DNA from: Marisa cornuarietis
Taxonomy: Eukaryota > Mollusca > Gastropoda > Architaenioglossa > Ampullariidae
Length of the DNA stretch: 64,000 nucleotides
Reading direction: 5' to 3'
Assembly (NCBI GenBank): GCA_004794655.1
Contig: SMMW01000523.1
Span: 744,001 to 808,000, forward strand
Part shown: in pieces, positions 10,516 to 20,260 of the stretch
How the letters are laid out: every line of letters begins with the position of its first letter
How positions within the stretch are numbered: position 1 is the stretch's first letter
Translations under genes and position numbers: made by a program
The notes under the pieces: model-generated
Told to the model about the DNA's origin: nothing
Database searches by the model: none
The model's input: only the letters and a program-made list of their open reading frames with translations

Positions 10516-10790
10516 TTATAAGTTCGCATTTATCCCTGCAGCACAAGATGGCTCAGGGCAGAAGCATCTGAGTAGACACCATTCACACACACACACACAC
10601 AGTCTGGGTACAATCCATGAGACAGGATGAAACCAGGACAAAGCAACATCATCAATACCAAATGAGTACTGAAGTCTGTGTAGAAGTATAGAATGATCTA
10701 CAGTATCAAATGCAGCTGACAAGTCTAACAAAGCCACAGATGACAGTTTGTCATCGTCAGCAGTTTTAACGCCCTGTCAGCAACTGTGGC
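10516..10790 (-). mobile_element. L2-like LINE fragment around RT motif A
   Basis: On the minus strand the sequence encodes [20 protein letters not shown] and then [14 protein letters not shown]. This is motif A and the following helix of an L2/CR1-like RT, here with the catalytic Asp present. The piece is short, is cut by a CA microsatellite near 10585-10600, and abuts the 3' end of the plus-strand LINE. Confidence 0.75.
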
Positions 10791-11072
10791 TATATCATGA
10801 CGAAAACGAAGTAAATGACCATTCAAAGGTTAACATAATGGTTTACGAGGGTGTAAATTTCCTGTCTTAGATTTGTTAAATAGGTACCTTGTGTGATTAA
10901 AGTCAACTAGATCAGGTGGGCCATGTGAATAGATTTTACATATGAAACGATAGATTGGGAAGGGAATCTGCAAAAAAGGTTCTCCAGGCAAAAAGTTAGA
11001 GGTGGTACGGGGGTATTCATCGGGACTGCTACAGCTATTTCTTCAGGATTTCTTTTACCCATCAGTGTATAT

Positions 11073-11675
11073 TTAACAAAATCCTGGATAATCTGCAACT
11101 ATCTCTCTAAAATGCTGTTTATAGACCGTGTCAGACGTTTCTGATTTTTTTGAGTTTGAGAGGTCAAAACGGATTTCTGGTGTAGGAAGTAGCCATGGTG
11201 GTGTCTTGGTTAGTGTAATTGGTGCTGTTGTTTGGGGGTCCATCCCCAATTTCTGAAGATGTGGGTGAGCCCGTATGGCTAGAGGTTTTTGTTCGTGTTT
11301 GCGTGCCCTATACTTATCCAAAAGCTGACGGGTGAAGACTGATTTGAAAGCTGTGTTTTTTGGAAGGGCTCGAAGTTTTGAGACATATGACAACATTAGT
11401 TTTAGTCGGCGTAGCTCAAGAGGGGGTTCCCCTGCCTCTGCATATAAACTATGTATGGGTGTGGTTCTGAAAGCTCCCAGACAGATTCTAAGGCCATGAT
11501 GATGTACTGTGTCTAGCCTTTTTAGGTATGATTGTCTGGCAGAACCATAGACTATGCAGCCATAGTCCAATTTTGAGCATATGAGAGCACGATATAGATG
11601 GAGTAAAGTGATTTGATCCCCTCCCCATTTTGTATTACTGATCACTCTCAGGATATTCAGAGTCTTTAGACACAA
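11073..11675 (-). pseudogene. I-like LINE pol, RT thumb and linker to RNase H
   Basis: The longest intact frame of the element, about 200 residues. It holds a thumb-type sequence with LDYGCIVYGSARQSYLKRLD and GLRICLGAFRTTPIHSLYAE, then a linker with PPWLLPTPEIRFDLSNSKK. It stops at DYPGFC, one codon before the RNase H opening IYTDG. Within I-clade elements this region joins the RT to the RNase H that removes RNA from the hybrid. The stop is most simply decay. Confidence 0.8.
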
Positions 11676-12882
11676 AGCCTGAAGATGGCGTATGTGGCTT
11701 TGGAAAGAGAGTTTGTGATACCCAAGAAACGGACCTCTTCCACCACTTTGAGTGTCATTCCATTGACCCGAATCGATAGTTCAGGAAAAGGACCTCTCAA
11801 TTTTGTAAAATGAATACAGACAGATTTTGAAGAAGAGAATTTAAAACCATTTTCTAGTACCCATTTGGAGACATGGTTTACACATATCTGTAATTGTCAT
11901 TCCAGACCAGGTAGGAATTTTCAAAATCATCTAAGTATAGCGAAACCGCCATATTTCTTGGAATAGCCTTCAGAATGCCATCTATTTTAATGCAGAACAG
12001 AATAGGTGATAGGATACTTCCTTGAAGGACTCCCACCTGTTGTTCATGGGAGTCTGAAAAGGTATTTTGTATCCTGACTATAAACCTACCGCATGTTAGA
12101 AAGTTGTTAATGAAAATTGGTAGTCTACCTCAGAAACCAAGAGAAAAAAGGTCGTACAAAATGCCTTATCTCCACACTGTATCATAAGCCCTTTCTAGAT
12201 CAAAAAATACTCCTATGACATGTTCTTTTCTAATGAAAGCATCTCTTATAAATGTTTCAAAGAGGACCATTTGGTCTGTGGTACAATTTTTTCTAAAACC
12301 ACACTGAATTTAGGATAGAAGATTTTGGGATTCCAGCACCCAAATCAATTGAGAGTTTACCATCCTTTCAATTGAGAGTTTACCATCCTTTCAAGGACCT
12401 TACAGAGGCAATTTGTTAAAGCGATTGGACAATAGCTATTTGAATCTGAGGGGTCTTTTCCTGGTTTCAGTATAGGGATTATTATAGCTTCATTCCAAGC
12501 CATTGGGAAGTCCTCTGAGCTCCATATATAGTTGAAAATTTGGAGTAATGTTCTCAATGATGATTCTGGGAGTTTAGTTATGATCTGGTATGAAATACTG
12601 TCTGGTCCTGGAGCTGAGTGGGAGCACTTTGTGAGTGCTTGTTTTAGTTCTGTCATAGAGAAGTCAGTGTTATAGCCTTCCAAATTATGACTGAAAATTA
12701 GATTGTGTTGATTCTTTGCAAGCTTTTCACTTGTTGAAAAGCTGCAGAATATTGTAAGGCTGAAGTATTCTTTTCAAACGTGGAGGCTAATTTATTTGCT
12801 ATTTCCTGGTGTTCAGTAAGTAAATTTTGTTCGACTCTTAAGTGTCTGACTGCTCTATTTACATCCTTTCCTTTAAGTTTTT

Positions 12883-13533
12883 TTATGGTTGACCAAACCA
12901 GTTGGGAGGGAGTACGATTTGTAAGTGTGGAAACAAAATGTTGCCAAGAGAATGATCCTTTATTCTAATGTGTGATGGAACATTCTGTTGTTTGCAGATA
13001 TGTCGGGCCTGTGCTCGGAGACGCTTGAAGTTTAAAATATTTTCGGGGGTGGGTGAGCGAAAAACTTTCCTTTGAGTCTTTTTTCTATTTTGTATGGCCT
13101 TTTTACAATCCTCATTAAACCAGGGGACTTTGGGGCGTCCCCTGTGGAGGCTATGATGGGGAATGGTCTTTTCCATGACTTGTAAGAGTATCTGGGAAAA
13201 ACTTTCTATTGGGTGATTGGGGGGGGATGTAGGATCTTTATTATTTGAGCCTTCATCCAAGGGTGGCATAAAATAGTCTATAGAAAGTAGTGCTGATTCA
13301 CAGAGCAGCTTAAACATGGTCCGGTCAGCTCGCATCAAATTCCAGCATGTCCCCTGGTCTGTTGTACCAATTGAAAGAGAGGAAATGAGTATAGGGTAGT
13401 GGTCACTCCTGCATAGATCATCCCATACATGCCAGCTGAATTCAACTGTCAAAATAGGATCACATATGGAGAGATCAATCGCCGTAGTGCATGCAGTGTG
13501 TGGTCTACAAAAAGTTGGACTGCCATCATTCAT
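12883..13533 (-). pseudogene. I-like LINE pol, C-terminal endonuclease and linker
   Basis: A 216-residue frame starting in the C-terminal third of an apurinic-like endonuclease. TTAIDLSICDPILT and RSDHYPILIS carry the conserved Asp and the catalytic His of the SDH motif. The long linker ends in basic helices. The upstream part of the nuclease, with GDFNGHHP, continues in the same direction at 13.53-13.83 kb but contains a stop. The nuclease would nick target DNA to prime reverse transcription. Confidence 0.8.
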
Positions 13534-13832
13534 GATGCAGAGGTCCAGGTCATTTAACAGGTTTGATAAAAGTTCTTTCCTTGCATCACTAGCCTCCCCA
13601 CCCCAGAGGGGATGGTGGCCATTAAAATCTCCTTAAAGGAGTATAGGAGAAGGAAGCTGCTGAAGAAAGTCCTCTATGTTTTGTAGATAGATGTTAGCTG
13701 TAGGGGGTAAGTAGATACTACATACTGTGATTGTTTTCCCAAGAGATACTCTGGCTGCAACAGCCTGTAATGATGTGGAGATAGGAATGGGGCTGAAAAG
13801 AACTTGTGAATTTATTAAAAGGGCTACTCCCC

Positions 13833-14003
13833 GGGGTAAGATGTGACGGCCATAACAAAAAGGGCACGCGGAATTTGTCGTCTGCTCGCTCCACTCAATT
13901 ACCCAAATGTAGCTAATAAACTAAACCTAACCCTACCCCAAACTCTAACCCCAAACCTCTGACAAAATAACATAGACCGGCCTATGGCGTCACGTCTTAC
14001 CCC
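13833..14003. mobile_element. MITE with ~20-bp terminal inverted repeats
   Basis: The left end GGGGTAAGATGTGACGGCCA and the reverse complement of the right end, GGGGTAAGACGTGACGCCAT, match with three or four differences, defining a 171-bp element. Its interior holds a run of telomere-like CTAAC/CCTAACCC motifs (about 13920-13955). It abuts the 5' limit of the I-like LINE. No clear target duplication was seen, so the superfamily is not assigned. Confidence 0.7.
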
Positions 14004-14183
14004 ATATCAAAGTTCTGCCTCTCTTTCTTCCAAGTTTACTTTTTTTTTTCAAAGCAGCAATTTCAGCGTAGAAAATACCTCAAGTGCGGGAAATGACAAG
14101 ACATCTGTCGGACCATCCACTTGTCTGTAATCCGAGTTGAGAGGGGGGCCTCTCATATAAAGAACATAAAACCAACGACTTTG

Positions 14184-14505
14184 TAAGAAACAAGATTGCC
14201 ACACTTGCAGGACACCAAGAACCTCTACTATCAACAGTTAACGTAAGCTGGTCTTCTTTGGCCATGTAACCCGGCACAACACCTTGTCGAAGACTATCCT
14301 CCAAGGCACCTTGGAGGGTGGCCAACGCTGGGGTGGCCAGAGAAAGAACTGGCTTACGAACGTCAAAGATTGGACTGGTCGTCCTGTACAGCACCTGCTG
14401 ACTATCGCCCAAAATAGGCAAGAGTGGCAGGCCCTGTCAGCTGCCGCGTCTATCCATGTGCTCCCCCCAACGCCATGCTGGTGCCAGGCAAAGGACGACT
14501 GACTG
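14184..14505 (+). mobile_element. RTE-like LINE, C-terminal coding end
   Basis: The plus strand encodes LVFFGHVTRHNTLSKTILQG, then GQRKNWLTNVKDWTGRPVQ and WQALSAAA. This is the conserved C-terminal segment of molluscan RTE-type LINE proteins (the 'WFGHV...TLEGGRRRG' region). A stop follows near 14500. Only the last ~100 codons are present, consistent with strong 5' truncation. This type of LINE is a plausible source of the machinery for the element at 6796-6975. Confidence 0.8.
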
Positions 14506-16084
14506 ACTGCGTATGAGAGGAAACAAGAACTAAATTAAATCTGAAGACAGGCAGGGTAAATAGTATCAACAAAAGCAGGAAACAGGAAGCCTTGAATTAT
14601 GGCACATGCTTTGATTAAGGTTCGATTAAGGGCTATTGGAACTGTCGTCTAATAAGCGAGCACCGGCCCAAGCAGCACAGGAAGATTGGGCACACATGGG
14701 ACCCATGTCATGAACTTGGTGGGGCACATGTCGGATTAAGGCATGGGACCAGGGCAGAAAATGAAAAAGGGCTATAGAAGGGGCCAATGTCATTTTTACC
14801 TCTGAATATAGTGAAGTACCCATGTATATCTATGGAATCCTGCATGTTACCCAGGTAGCTCCCACCTTATCTATGAATTCCTGCATGTTACCCAGGTAGG
14901 TCCCACCAATGTTTTTAGATATATTCTGAGAATGACCCCTTGTATCTATGTTACCATGTGGTTAGAAGTGTTTTAATCAAGTTTTCTTACCAGTGGTTAA
15001 AAGTCTTCTTTCATGAGCCATTAAGTGGCTGATCTTTTTGCTGACTTGATGATGAAGGAAGCCCAAGTACCTGGAGACAATCCTCAACAGCTAGTAAACA
15101 GGTGTCATACAGATTTTTGATGATGTTTGACTTGCATTGTTTCTTCTCTTATTGCTTTTTATATGTGTAAAGACAGTAAAGTTGTTAATGAAACAAAGAA
15201 GGAACTCATTCTTTGTTTTACGTCACAGGAGGAGAATCAGAAGAAAAAAAGGAAGCACAAAAACTCCAGTGATGATGAATCAGATGAAAAAGGACAAGAC
15301 AAAATTCTTTATTTCAGTAGGCTCATGCCCATAACCGATGTTGGGGAGTGTGTGTAGGGGGAATCAAAAGTGAAAATACAAAATACCTAAATACACTGTC
15401 CTTACTTCATTAAAAATACAACATTTTTAATGTGCTATTTAATCATATACTAATATCAGTAGTTCGCAAATTATTTGTTCTCTCTAATCTGCAGTGCTTT
15501 ATACAGATAGTAGGCAACATTTTGGATCGAGTTTAAACAGTTGCTTGCAAATAAAATAGACAAACGAAACTGAGACGGATTCTTATAGAACTTTTCAGGA
15601 ATGTACAGTTGTCGTAGATCTTTATATTTTGGTCACACGAACACAAAATGTAACTCAGTAACACCAGATTTGCGTACTTGGACATATAATAAAACACATT
15701 CTGATGTGTTTTTGTTAGAAAATGTATGTTTTGATGCTTAATAAAGAGATAACACAAGATTCAGAGTTTTGTTAACTCTTGCGGTCATGAATTTGGACAG
15801 TTTGGAGTGCACGCTAAATTTAATTTTATGGTTACTTCTGAAAAGATATGTATAGCTTATTTTGTTACTTAGCACTTCTATGCTGCTTATTTGTCTTTTA
15901 CTTGTGTGTATGCACACACACACACTGGTTGATAGAAACACAGATCTTCATCGAGATAATTCATTTACACATATAAATGTTTTTCAGTTTTTTTTCAATT
16001 TTCACTTGTATTGTTTGACAGAAAGAGCAGAACAAGACAGAAATGGTGCTAGGATGTTTAAGTCTTAAGTAAAGAAATGAGTCT
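14506..16084. other. non-coding, with a 42-bp tandem duplication at 14826-14909
   Basis: Two adjacent 42-bp units start at 14826 and 14868 (TATCTATG... CAGGTAGSTCCCACC). A short Lys/Asp-rich open piece near 15229-15300 follows an acceptor-like sequence but lacks a supported donor. A CA microsatellite lies near 15913-15925. Nothing else was recognised. Confidence 0.45.
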
Positions 16085-17262
16085 TCAGTCTTTCCCAAAA
16101 CGTGGTTGCTGAGGTGATGCTGGCAGAGCATTCCACAGCTTAGGTGCTGCGTTTGTGAAGTCCCTGGCTCCAGTGTCTTCTTGTTTGTGTCTTCCACTGC
16201 AGGGAGACAGAAGCGTGACTGGGAGCTGGAGCAGCAGGTGGTGATTGATGGTTTCAAACGCACTACTCAGGTCAAGTAATACTGAAAGCACTGAGTTCAC
16301 ACTACAAAGAATGTCATTGGTCACACGAAGTAGAGCGGTTTCTGTGCTGAAGCCTGGACGATAGTTTTTACAGTCAGAGGGATCCAGGTTTGCCTTCAAC
16401 AAAGGCTTCGCAACGACCTGTTTAAAACACCGTGGAACACATCCTGCTCTCAAACGCATTAATAATGTCCAATATGACAGGAAATAAAATGTCCAAAAAT
16501 TGAAGAGTAAATTAAGTTGGTATAAGATCCACAGCATATGAAGTTTTAGTAGATTTCACTACAAGTTTCCTCAAGTAACTCTCATCAATACACGTGAAAG
16601 AAGTCAGCGGAACACCAGCAAATGGCACAGAATAGTCTTCCTCACACTCTGGCAACTCACAAGCTGCACCCTCAAGTCTAGCACTAATTTCCTTTATCTT
16701 ATTAACAAAGAAGGAAGACAGCTGATCAGCAGCTGACGACATCCACCTCAGGAAGAACCGGACTGGTTCCGTTCTTACCCAGCAAGCTGTTCACAATGTC
16801 AAAAGTCTTTCTGGGATTTCCACTCACAGCCTCTAGCTGCTCCCGCACAAATAACGATTTAGCCTTTTTTACAGCACAGACATATTTATTTCTGGCTAAC
16901 TTATACAGCTGTCTGTCAATCTCAATCTGCCAACTGTCTTTGTTTCTTGGCTTCACTCACTCCCTCACAAAACCACGCACAATCTGGTCAGTCTACAACA
17001 ACATGCTTATCAAGCAGCTCTAACAAAGTCTGATTATATAACTCTGCTAACTCATCAACATCTGTGGGAGGATCTAATAACTTTGACTGAAGCAGGTCTT
17101 CTCTGAAAGTGTTCAGGTCAATCTTCAAATTTCTACACAAAACAGATATCTTTTTACGCCTTGCTCGAGAGAGATCAGTCACCAAGGACTGCACAAAATG
17201 GTCTGGAATAAAAAAAAAATCCTCTACAATAGCTGACTTGACCAGTGACTCTAATGGTGCAT
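16085..17262 (-). mobile_element. L2/CR1-like LINE with large internal deletions
   Basis: Minus strand, from 17262 downwards. It begins in the post-endonuclease linker (PDHFVQSLVTDLSRARRKKI, WQIEIDRQLYKLARNKYVCA, FDIVNSLLGKNG). The pre-RT region follows (SSAADQLSSFFVNKIKEISA, TKTSYAVDLIPT). The RT then jumps: CKNYRP is fused directly to GFSTETALLRVTNDIL, then LDLSSAFETINHHLL is fused to the C-terminal APKLWNALPASPQQP. The fingers segment and everything from motif B through YADD and the thumb are therefore missing. Several frameshifts are also present. The 5' edge meets the 145-bp repeat at 17291. Confidence 0.85.
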
Positions 17263-17290
17263 GAGTGATAACCCATGCAGTTAGTGCATG

Positions 17291-17435
17291 TGATTGGCCC
17301 CCGAGTTTGTTTTGGGTCCGGGAGGGCGGAGGGGACCCGCACGAGAAGGACGGGGCGACGACACCCCTCAACCCCACCTTCCCCAGGTGGACACAGCAGC
17401 GCTGCCACCCGACACTGCCGCTTTAGCCCTCCCGG
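17291..17435 (+). repeat. 145-bp repeat, copy 1 (5' part of LTR-like sequence D)
   Basis: GC-rich block starting TGATTGGCCCCCGAG and ending GCTTTAGCCCTCCCGG. It is repeated in the same orientation at 28963-29116, where it is identical by eye apart from an extra 9-bp GACACTGCC unit. In the second copy it forms the start of an LTR-like sequence with TATA and AATAAA signals, so this copy is probably a truncated remnant of the same sequence. Confidence 0.8.
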
Positions 17436-17465
17436 TATGGGGCGCCAAGAGGGGAATTTTCTCAA

Positions 17466-17562
17466 ATTTGCTATTTCTAGCTATACATCGCAATGTATAA
17501 TTATAAAATGCAATGTATAGTGTGGACATAATTATACATTGCAATGTATAGCTAGAGAGAGA
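17466..17562. mobile_element. short palindromic MITE-like element
   Basis: Near-perfect inverted repeats of about 28 bp (starting CTAGCTATACAT) lie at both ends, around a 20-base centre. Each arm contains TATACATTGCAATGTATA, itself a palindrome, so the unit is a palindrome made of palindromes. It lies between repeat D and the truncated LTR. No coding capacity; the superfamily is not assigned. Confidence 0.65.
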
Positions 17563-17575
17563 AAAACTCGGTAAA

Positions 17576-18411
17576 AACCACTTAGGAAGGCCCTGACCAG
17601 ACGGTGAACCGTCGGGACGGTCGCACTTGTACCTATAGTAAGCTGTGGTCAAGTCTGGCCTTGGACTCTGGGAGTGGGTCGGGGAACAATGCCCGCGATG
17701 GTTCAGGGACAGGTCGAAGCTGCGTAACCAGACGATGAGGAGAAAAACGGATGGGTTCTGGACGGTTCGAGCGGGGAGCGTTAAATAGTGGAGTTTAGAA
17801 GTTGTCGGGGCTTTTTTGTAACTAGAAGTGAGAGATGAGAGACGGGCGGGCCCCCGGTAGTGTAGTGGTTAAAACACTCGCTTGTCACCACTGCAGTGAG
17901 CGGCTCAGGGTTCAGATCTCGTCTCGGGACACTCTCTGTATGTGACACCTGTTCGCAGGGCTGGGCGGCGGGGGTTTTCTCCGGGTACTCCGGTTTCCTC
18001 CCCCCTCCCTTTCCCCCCATAGTGCGAAATCGCCGCAAGGTGGAAGCACTTTCCAACTAAATAAACAACAAACAACAACAACAGATGAGAGACGGCAGGG
18101 CCAGCCGCCGAGTAAGCGTTGTCCATTCATGTGAGTGTCAGTGCGTTGTGCTGCCGTTAAGCGCCCGATGGCCCAGCACATCCGTCTTCGGCGTCAGTTT
18201 TCTTGTCCGAGTGTCTTTCTCGTAGAGAGACTTGCCGACCAAGGCTAACGACCATCCTCTGGCCGGGTGTTTTATGGAGTTTTCCTTCTCCAAGCCGCCG
18301 AGTGACATGAAATAAAATCTACAGCATGCGGCAAAATTCGATCTTGTGTTTTATTGAGCAACAGCTAGCCCACCCCTTATGTAGCCATCAGGTACAGACG
18401 TGTTGGTTACA
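17576..18411 (+). mobile_element. 5' LTR (family C), 5'-truncated, carrying a SINE
   Basis: Homologous to the solo LTR at 7123-8994 in opposite orientation. It starts at CCACTTAGGAAGGCC, where the match to the other copy begins, so its first ~150 bases are missing. It ends with ...GTGTTGGTTACA at 18411, directly before the primer-binding site. AATAAA near 18311 is the likely polyadenylation signal, and TTAAATAGTGG near 17783 is in the place of a TATA box. The SINE at 17846-18082 interrupts it. Without the SINE the LTR is about 590 bp. Confidence 0.85.
17846..18082 (+). mobile_element. tRNA-derived SINE with conserved core and 13-bp TSD
   Basis: Flanked by perfect duplications AGATGAGAGACGG at 17833-17845 and 18083-18095, which join again in the other LTR copy. 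It has an A-box-like GTAGTGTAGTGGTTAAAACA, a B-box-like GGTTCAGATCTCG (17909-17921) and a core with TCTCCGGGTACTCCGGTTTC. It ends with a TGCGAAATCGCC segment and the A-rich tail AACAACAAACAACAACAAC. The core resembles the conserved domain of V-SINEs as I recall it. It shares head, core and tail with copies at 62872-63056 and 63061-63276. Confidence 0.85.
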
Positions 18412-18415
18412 TTTC

Positions 18416-18433
18416 TGGCGCCCAATGTGGGGC
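18416..18433 (+). other. primer-binding site for tRNA-Lys
   Basis: TGGCGCCCAATGTGGGGC, four bases after the LTR end, matches the 18-base complement of the 3' end of tRNA-Lys1,2 at 17 of 18 positions. It would prime minus-strand DNA synthesis. It establishes that the LTR at 17576-18411 is a 5' LTR and that the element is in plus orientation. Confidence 0.85.
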
Positions 18434-18471
18434 TAGTTGTGCAAAGAACATTCATAACTCGGCAGAACACC

Positions 18472-19540
18472 ATGGCTGACTGCAACACAACCACCACCGG
18501 AGCAGCCGACCGAGACAACAACGTGGAAGAGCTTCACCGCCAATTAGAAGAGCTCCGGTCCGAATATGTTAGAGACCAGCTAACAAGAGCGGTACGAGTG
18601 CAGTTACAGCCGGCCGTTCCTCTCCCGAAATTGAAGACATTCACGGGGTTTACACCTACATCGCCCCAAGAGACCACTTTTGATCAGTGGAAAGTGCAGG
18701 CGCTCGAGGTAGACGAGGATGCGCTGATCGAGGACAAAGTCAGCCTCCTGAAACGAAGTCTGAAGGGGGCGGTGCACCTGCACATAAAAGAGAAACACTA
18801 CAGCACCGTCAGCGAACTGATAGCAGGCTTGCAAATTCTGTTCGGGGAATTAAAATCTCCCAAAGAACTATATCTGGAGATATGCCAGACGAGACCCGCC
18901 AGAGGACAGTGCCTATCAGAATTTTTGCTTGAACTTACGGCAAAAGTGACGGAACTCAAAAGAATAGGCGGCCTGTCAGAAGACGAATATCATCGCAGAC
19001 TATATTATGTTTTCTCACAGGGAATCTCTGAGCCAATGGTCGCTCTGGAGATAAGGAGCAAATTCGGGATTCCCGGAGAAAGCAGGCCCACCTTCCCCGA
19101 ATTATACCGCCATGTGCGGCAAGTGGAACGCTTGACGCTAAAAAGCGATGCGCCTAGTGAGAGACACATCGAGGCTCACACAGAAGTGCATGTCGCCCAC
19201 GAGCAAAGTGATAGACCCGCTCGTCAACCAAAAAAGAACAGGTACTGTTACAAGTGCGGTGAGGTGGGGCACTTGTATCGCGAATGCAATAACCCTGCGA
19301 ATGCGGCGCTGGTGATGCAGAGGGTGCAAGACCAGCAGAGACAAGGAAACGAATGGCGCAAGAGACGAGGCCTTCCCGAGCTTCCATTAAAACTAAAACG
19401 GAACACGACGGAAGGGCGAGCGCTGGTTCCAGAGGGCGACAGTGAGACTTCAACGGAGAAGGTGAGAAAACAACACCACCTCCTTTCAACGGCCGCCAAA
19501 TCCATCGAAGACGGCCTTTTAGACCTACGGCCAGTTCGAC
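18472..19540 (+). pseudogene. Gag of a Ty3/gypsy-like element (PNMA-type), 3'-truncated
   Basis: The likely start is ATG 18472 in a good context (CACCATGG); an in-frame upstream ATG lies in the LTR. Residues 15-45 form a charged, probably coiled-coil stretch. Residues 48-230 carry a PNMA/gypsy-type capsid (PLPKLKTFTGFTPTSP, TTFDQWKVQALEVDEDALI, LLKRSLKGA). A CCHC zinc knuckle follows at C259, C262, H267, C272 (CYKCGEVGHLYREC). The frame formally ends at 19560, but from about 19540 it reads antisense LINE sequence, so the true C-terminus, protease and pol are lost. Gag would form the cytoplasmic particle that packages the RNA. Confidence 0.85.
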
Positions 19541-20260
19541 TTTCTTCGTTTAGCTGCTGACAGTGTTGCGTCGTTTAAAACAGTGGTAAAGATACCTGGC
19601 TAGGCAGGTAGTCTGTGATGTGTCATTAATCAGGGCTGGGAAGGTAAAGGCTGTTTGGTGAGTTGTATATTTCAGAGGCAGAAATCTGCTTCTAAGGTCT
19701 CTAAGTTGGGTACATTGGAAAAGTAGATGTATTTCGTCGTCTGGTGAATCAAGACATAGCGGACATTCTAGATTTGGCATTGGTGCCGTTGAGTACCTGT
19801 ATTTGTGGGTTTTTAACTCAGACATCCCCATTCGAAATCTAATTAGAGCATCTCTTAGGGCTTTGTTGTTTACACAGTATAAATATGGTTCTATTTGCAA
19901 TTCCAATTTGAACTTTGCATACACAGTAAACCTAGGGCTCTCTGTGACATGACAATGCCAGTCTTGTTTATGGCAATCAACGAGTCTTTGTTTAAACATA
20001 GAGAGAAATTTGCCAACATTTTGTACACCTTGATTTTCCCAGACATAGCCAAAACCATACCTGTACAGAGTCTCACACACTTCAGACACCCAGCATGCTT
20101 TCCCCCTATTATGAAGCTCAGTCAACATGTTATATGCCTTTCATGGGAGTCTCGTGGAGTCGAGCCTTGTCAGGCGTAACCAGCATCGAATGCAAGAGGT
20201 TTTGGAATGCACATAGAGGGGAAATCTGCCCGAAGCCTGTATAAAATCGTTAAAGCTAGG
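19541..20260 (-). mobile_element. twin-primed LINE, 3' half (C-terminal domain)
   Basis: Minus-strand coding from about 20215 to 19550 reads SCIRCWLRLTRL, then LTELHNRGKACW, YRYGFGYVWENQGV, KQDWHCHVTESPRFTVYAKF, ALIRFRMGMSELKTHKYRY and the C-terminal zinc-like CPLCLDSPDDEIHLLFQC. This is the tail of the same LINE protein whose preceding part lies inverted at 21679-22263 and 28838-28955. It ends with a stop near 19553 and a short tail before the Gag remnant. The clade is uncertain. Confidence 0.85.

Larger units (their letters stand above)
6112..10540 (+). mobile_element. L2-like LINE, 5'-truncated, carrying nested insertions
   Basis: The host element of the nest. Its coding sequence runs 6112-6795, 6989-7122 and 9001-10388, followed by a short 3' untranslated region to about 10540. 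The pieces join in protein order: linker after the endonuclease, then RT fingers, RT palm and C-terminus. They are separated by an RTE-derived element (6796-6975) and a solo LTR (7123-8994). The endonuclease domain is missing. The 3' region includes TTGTACTGCGCAG, similar to the 3' ends of L2 elements. Order of events: LINE first, then the two insertions, then a Harbinger element inside the LTR. Confidence 0.9.
10850..13832 (-). mobile_element. I-like LINE: endonuclease, RT and start of RNase H
   Basis: Read from 13.83 kb downwards on the minus strand. APE endonuclease: GDFNGHHPLWGGEASDA near 13.62 kb, AIDLSICDPILT and SDHYPI near 13.4 kb. Linker: VPWFNEDCKKAIQNRKKTQR near 13.1 kb. RT: SAPGPDSISYQIITKLP (12.62 kb), QCGFRKNCTTDQMVLFE (12.28 kb), GVFFDLERAYDTVWR (12.2 kb), GVLQGSILSPILF (12.03 kb) and SLYLDDFE (11.94 kb). 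Thumb: SKLDYGCIVYGSARQSYLKR (11.57 kb). Tail: SKKSETSDTVYKQHF, then DYPGFC and IYTDG at 11.06 kb, the start of an RNase H domain. At least four stops (for example at 13.635, 12.16 and 11.06 kb) and frameshifts make it a pseudogene. The 22-bp tandem duplication at 12346-12389 lies inside it. Confidence 0.9.

Noticed and set aside
15229..15300. Possible exon with KKKRKHKNSSDDESDEKGQD after an acceptor-like TTTTACGTCACAG
   Set aside because: The peptide is low-complexity and charged, no good donor follows, and no neighbouring exon was found.
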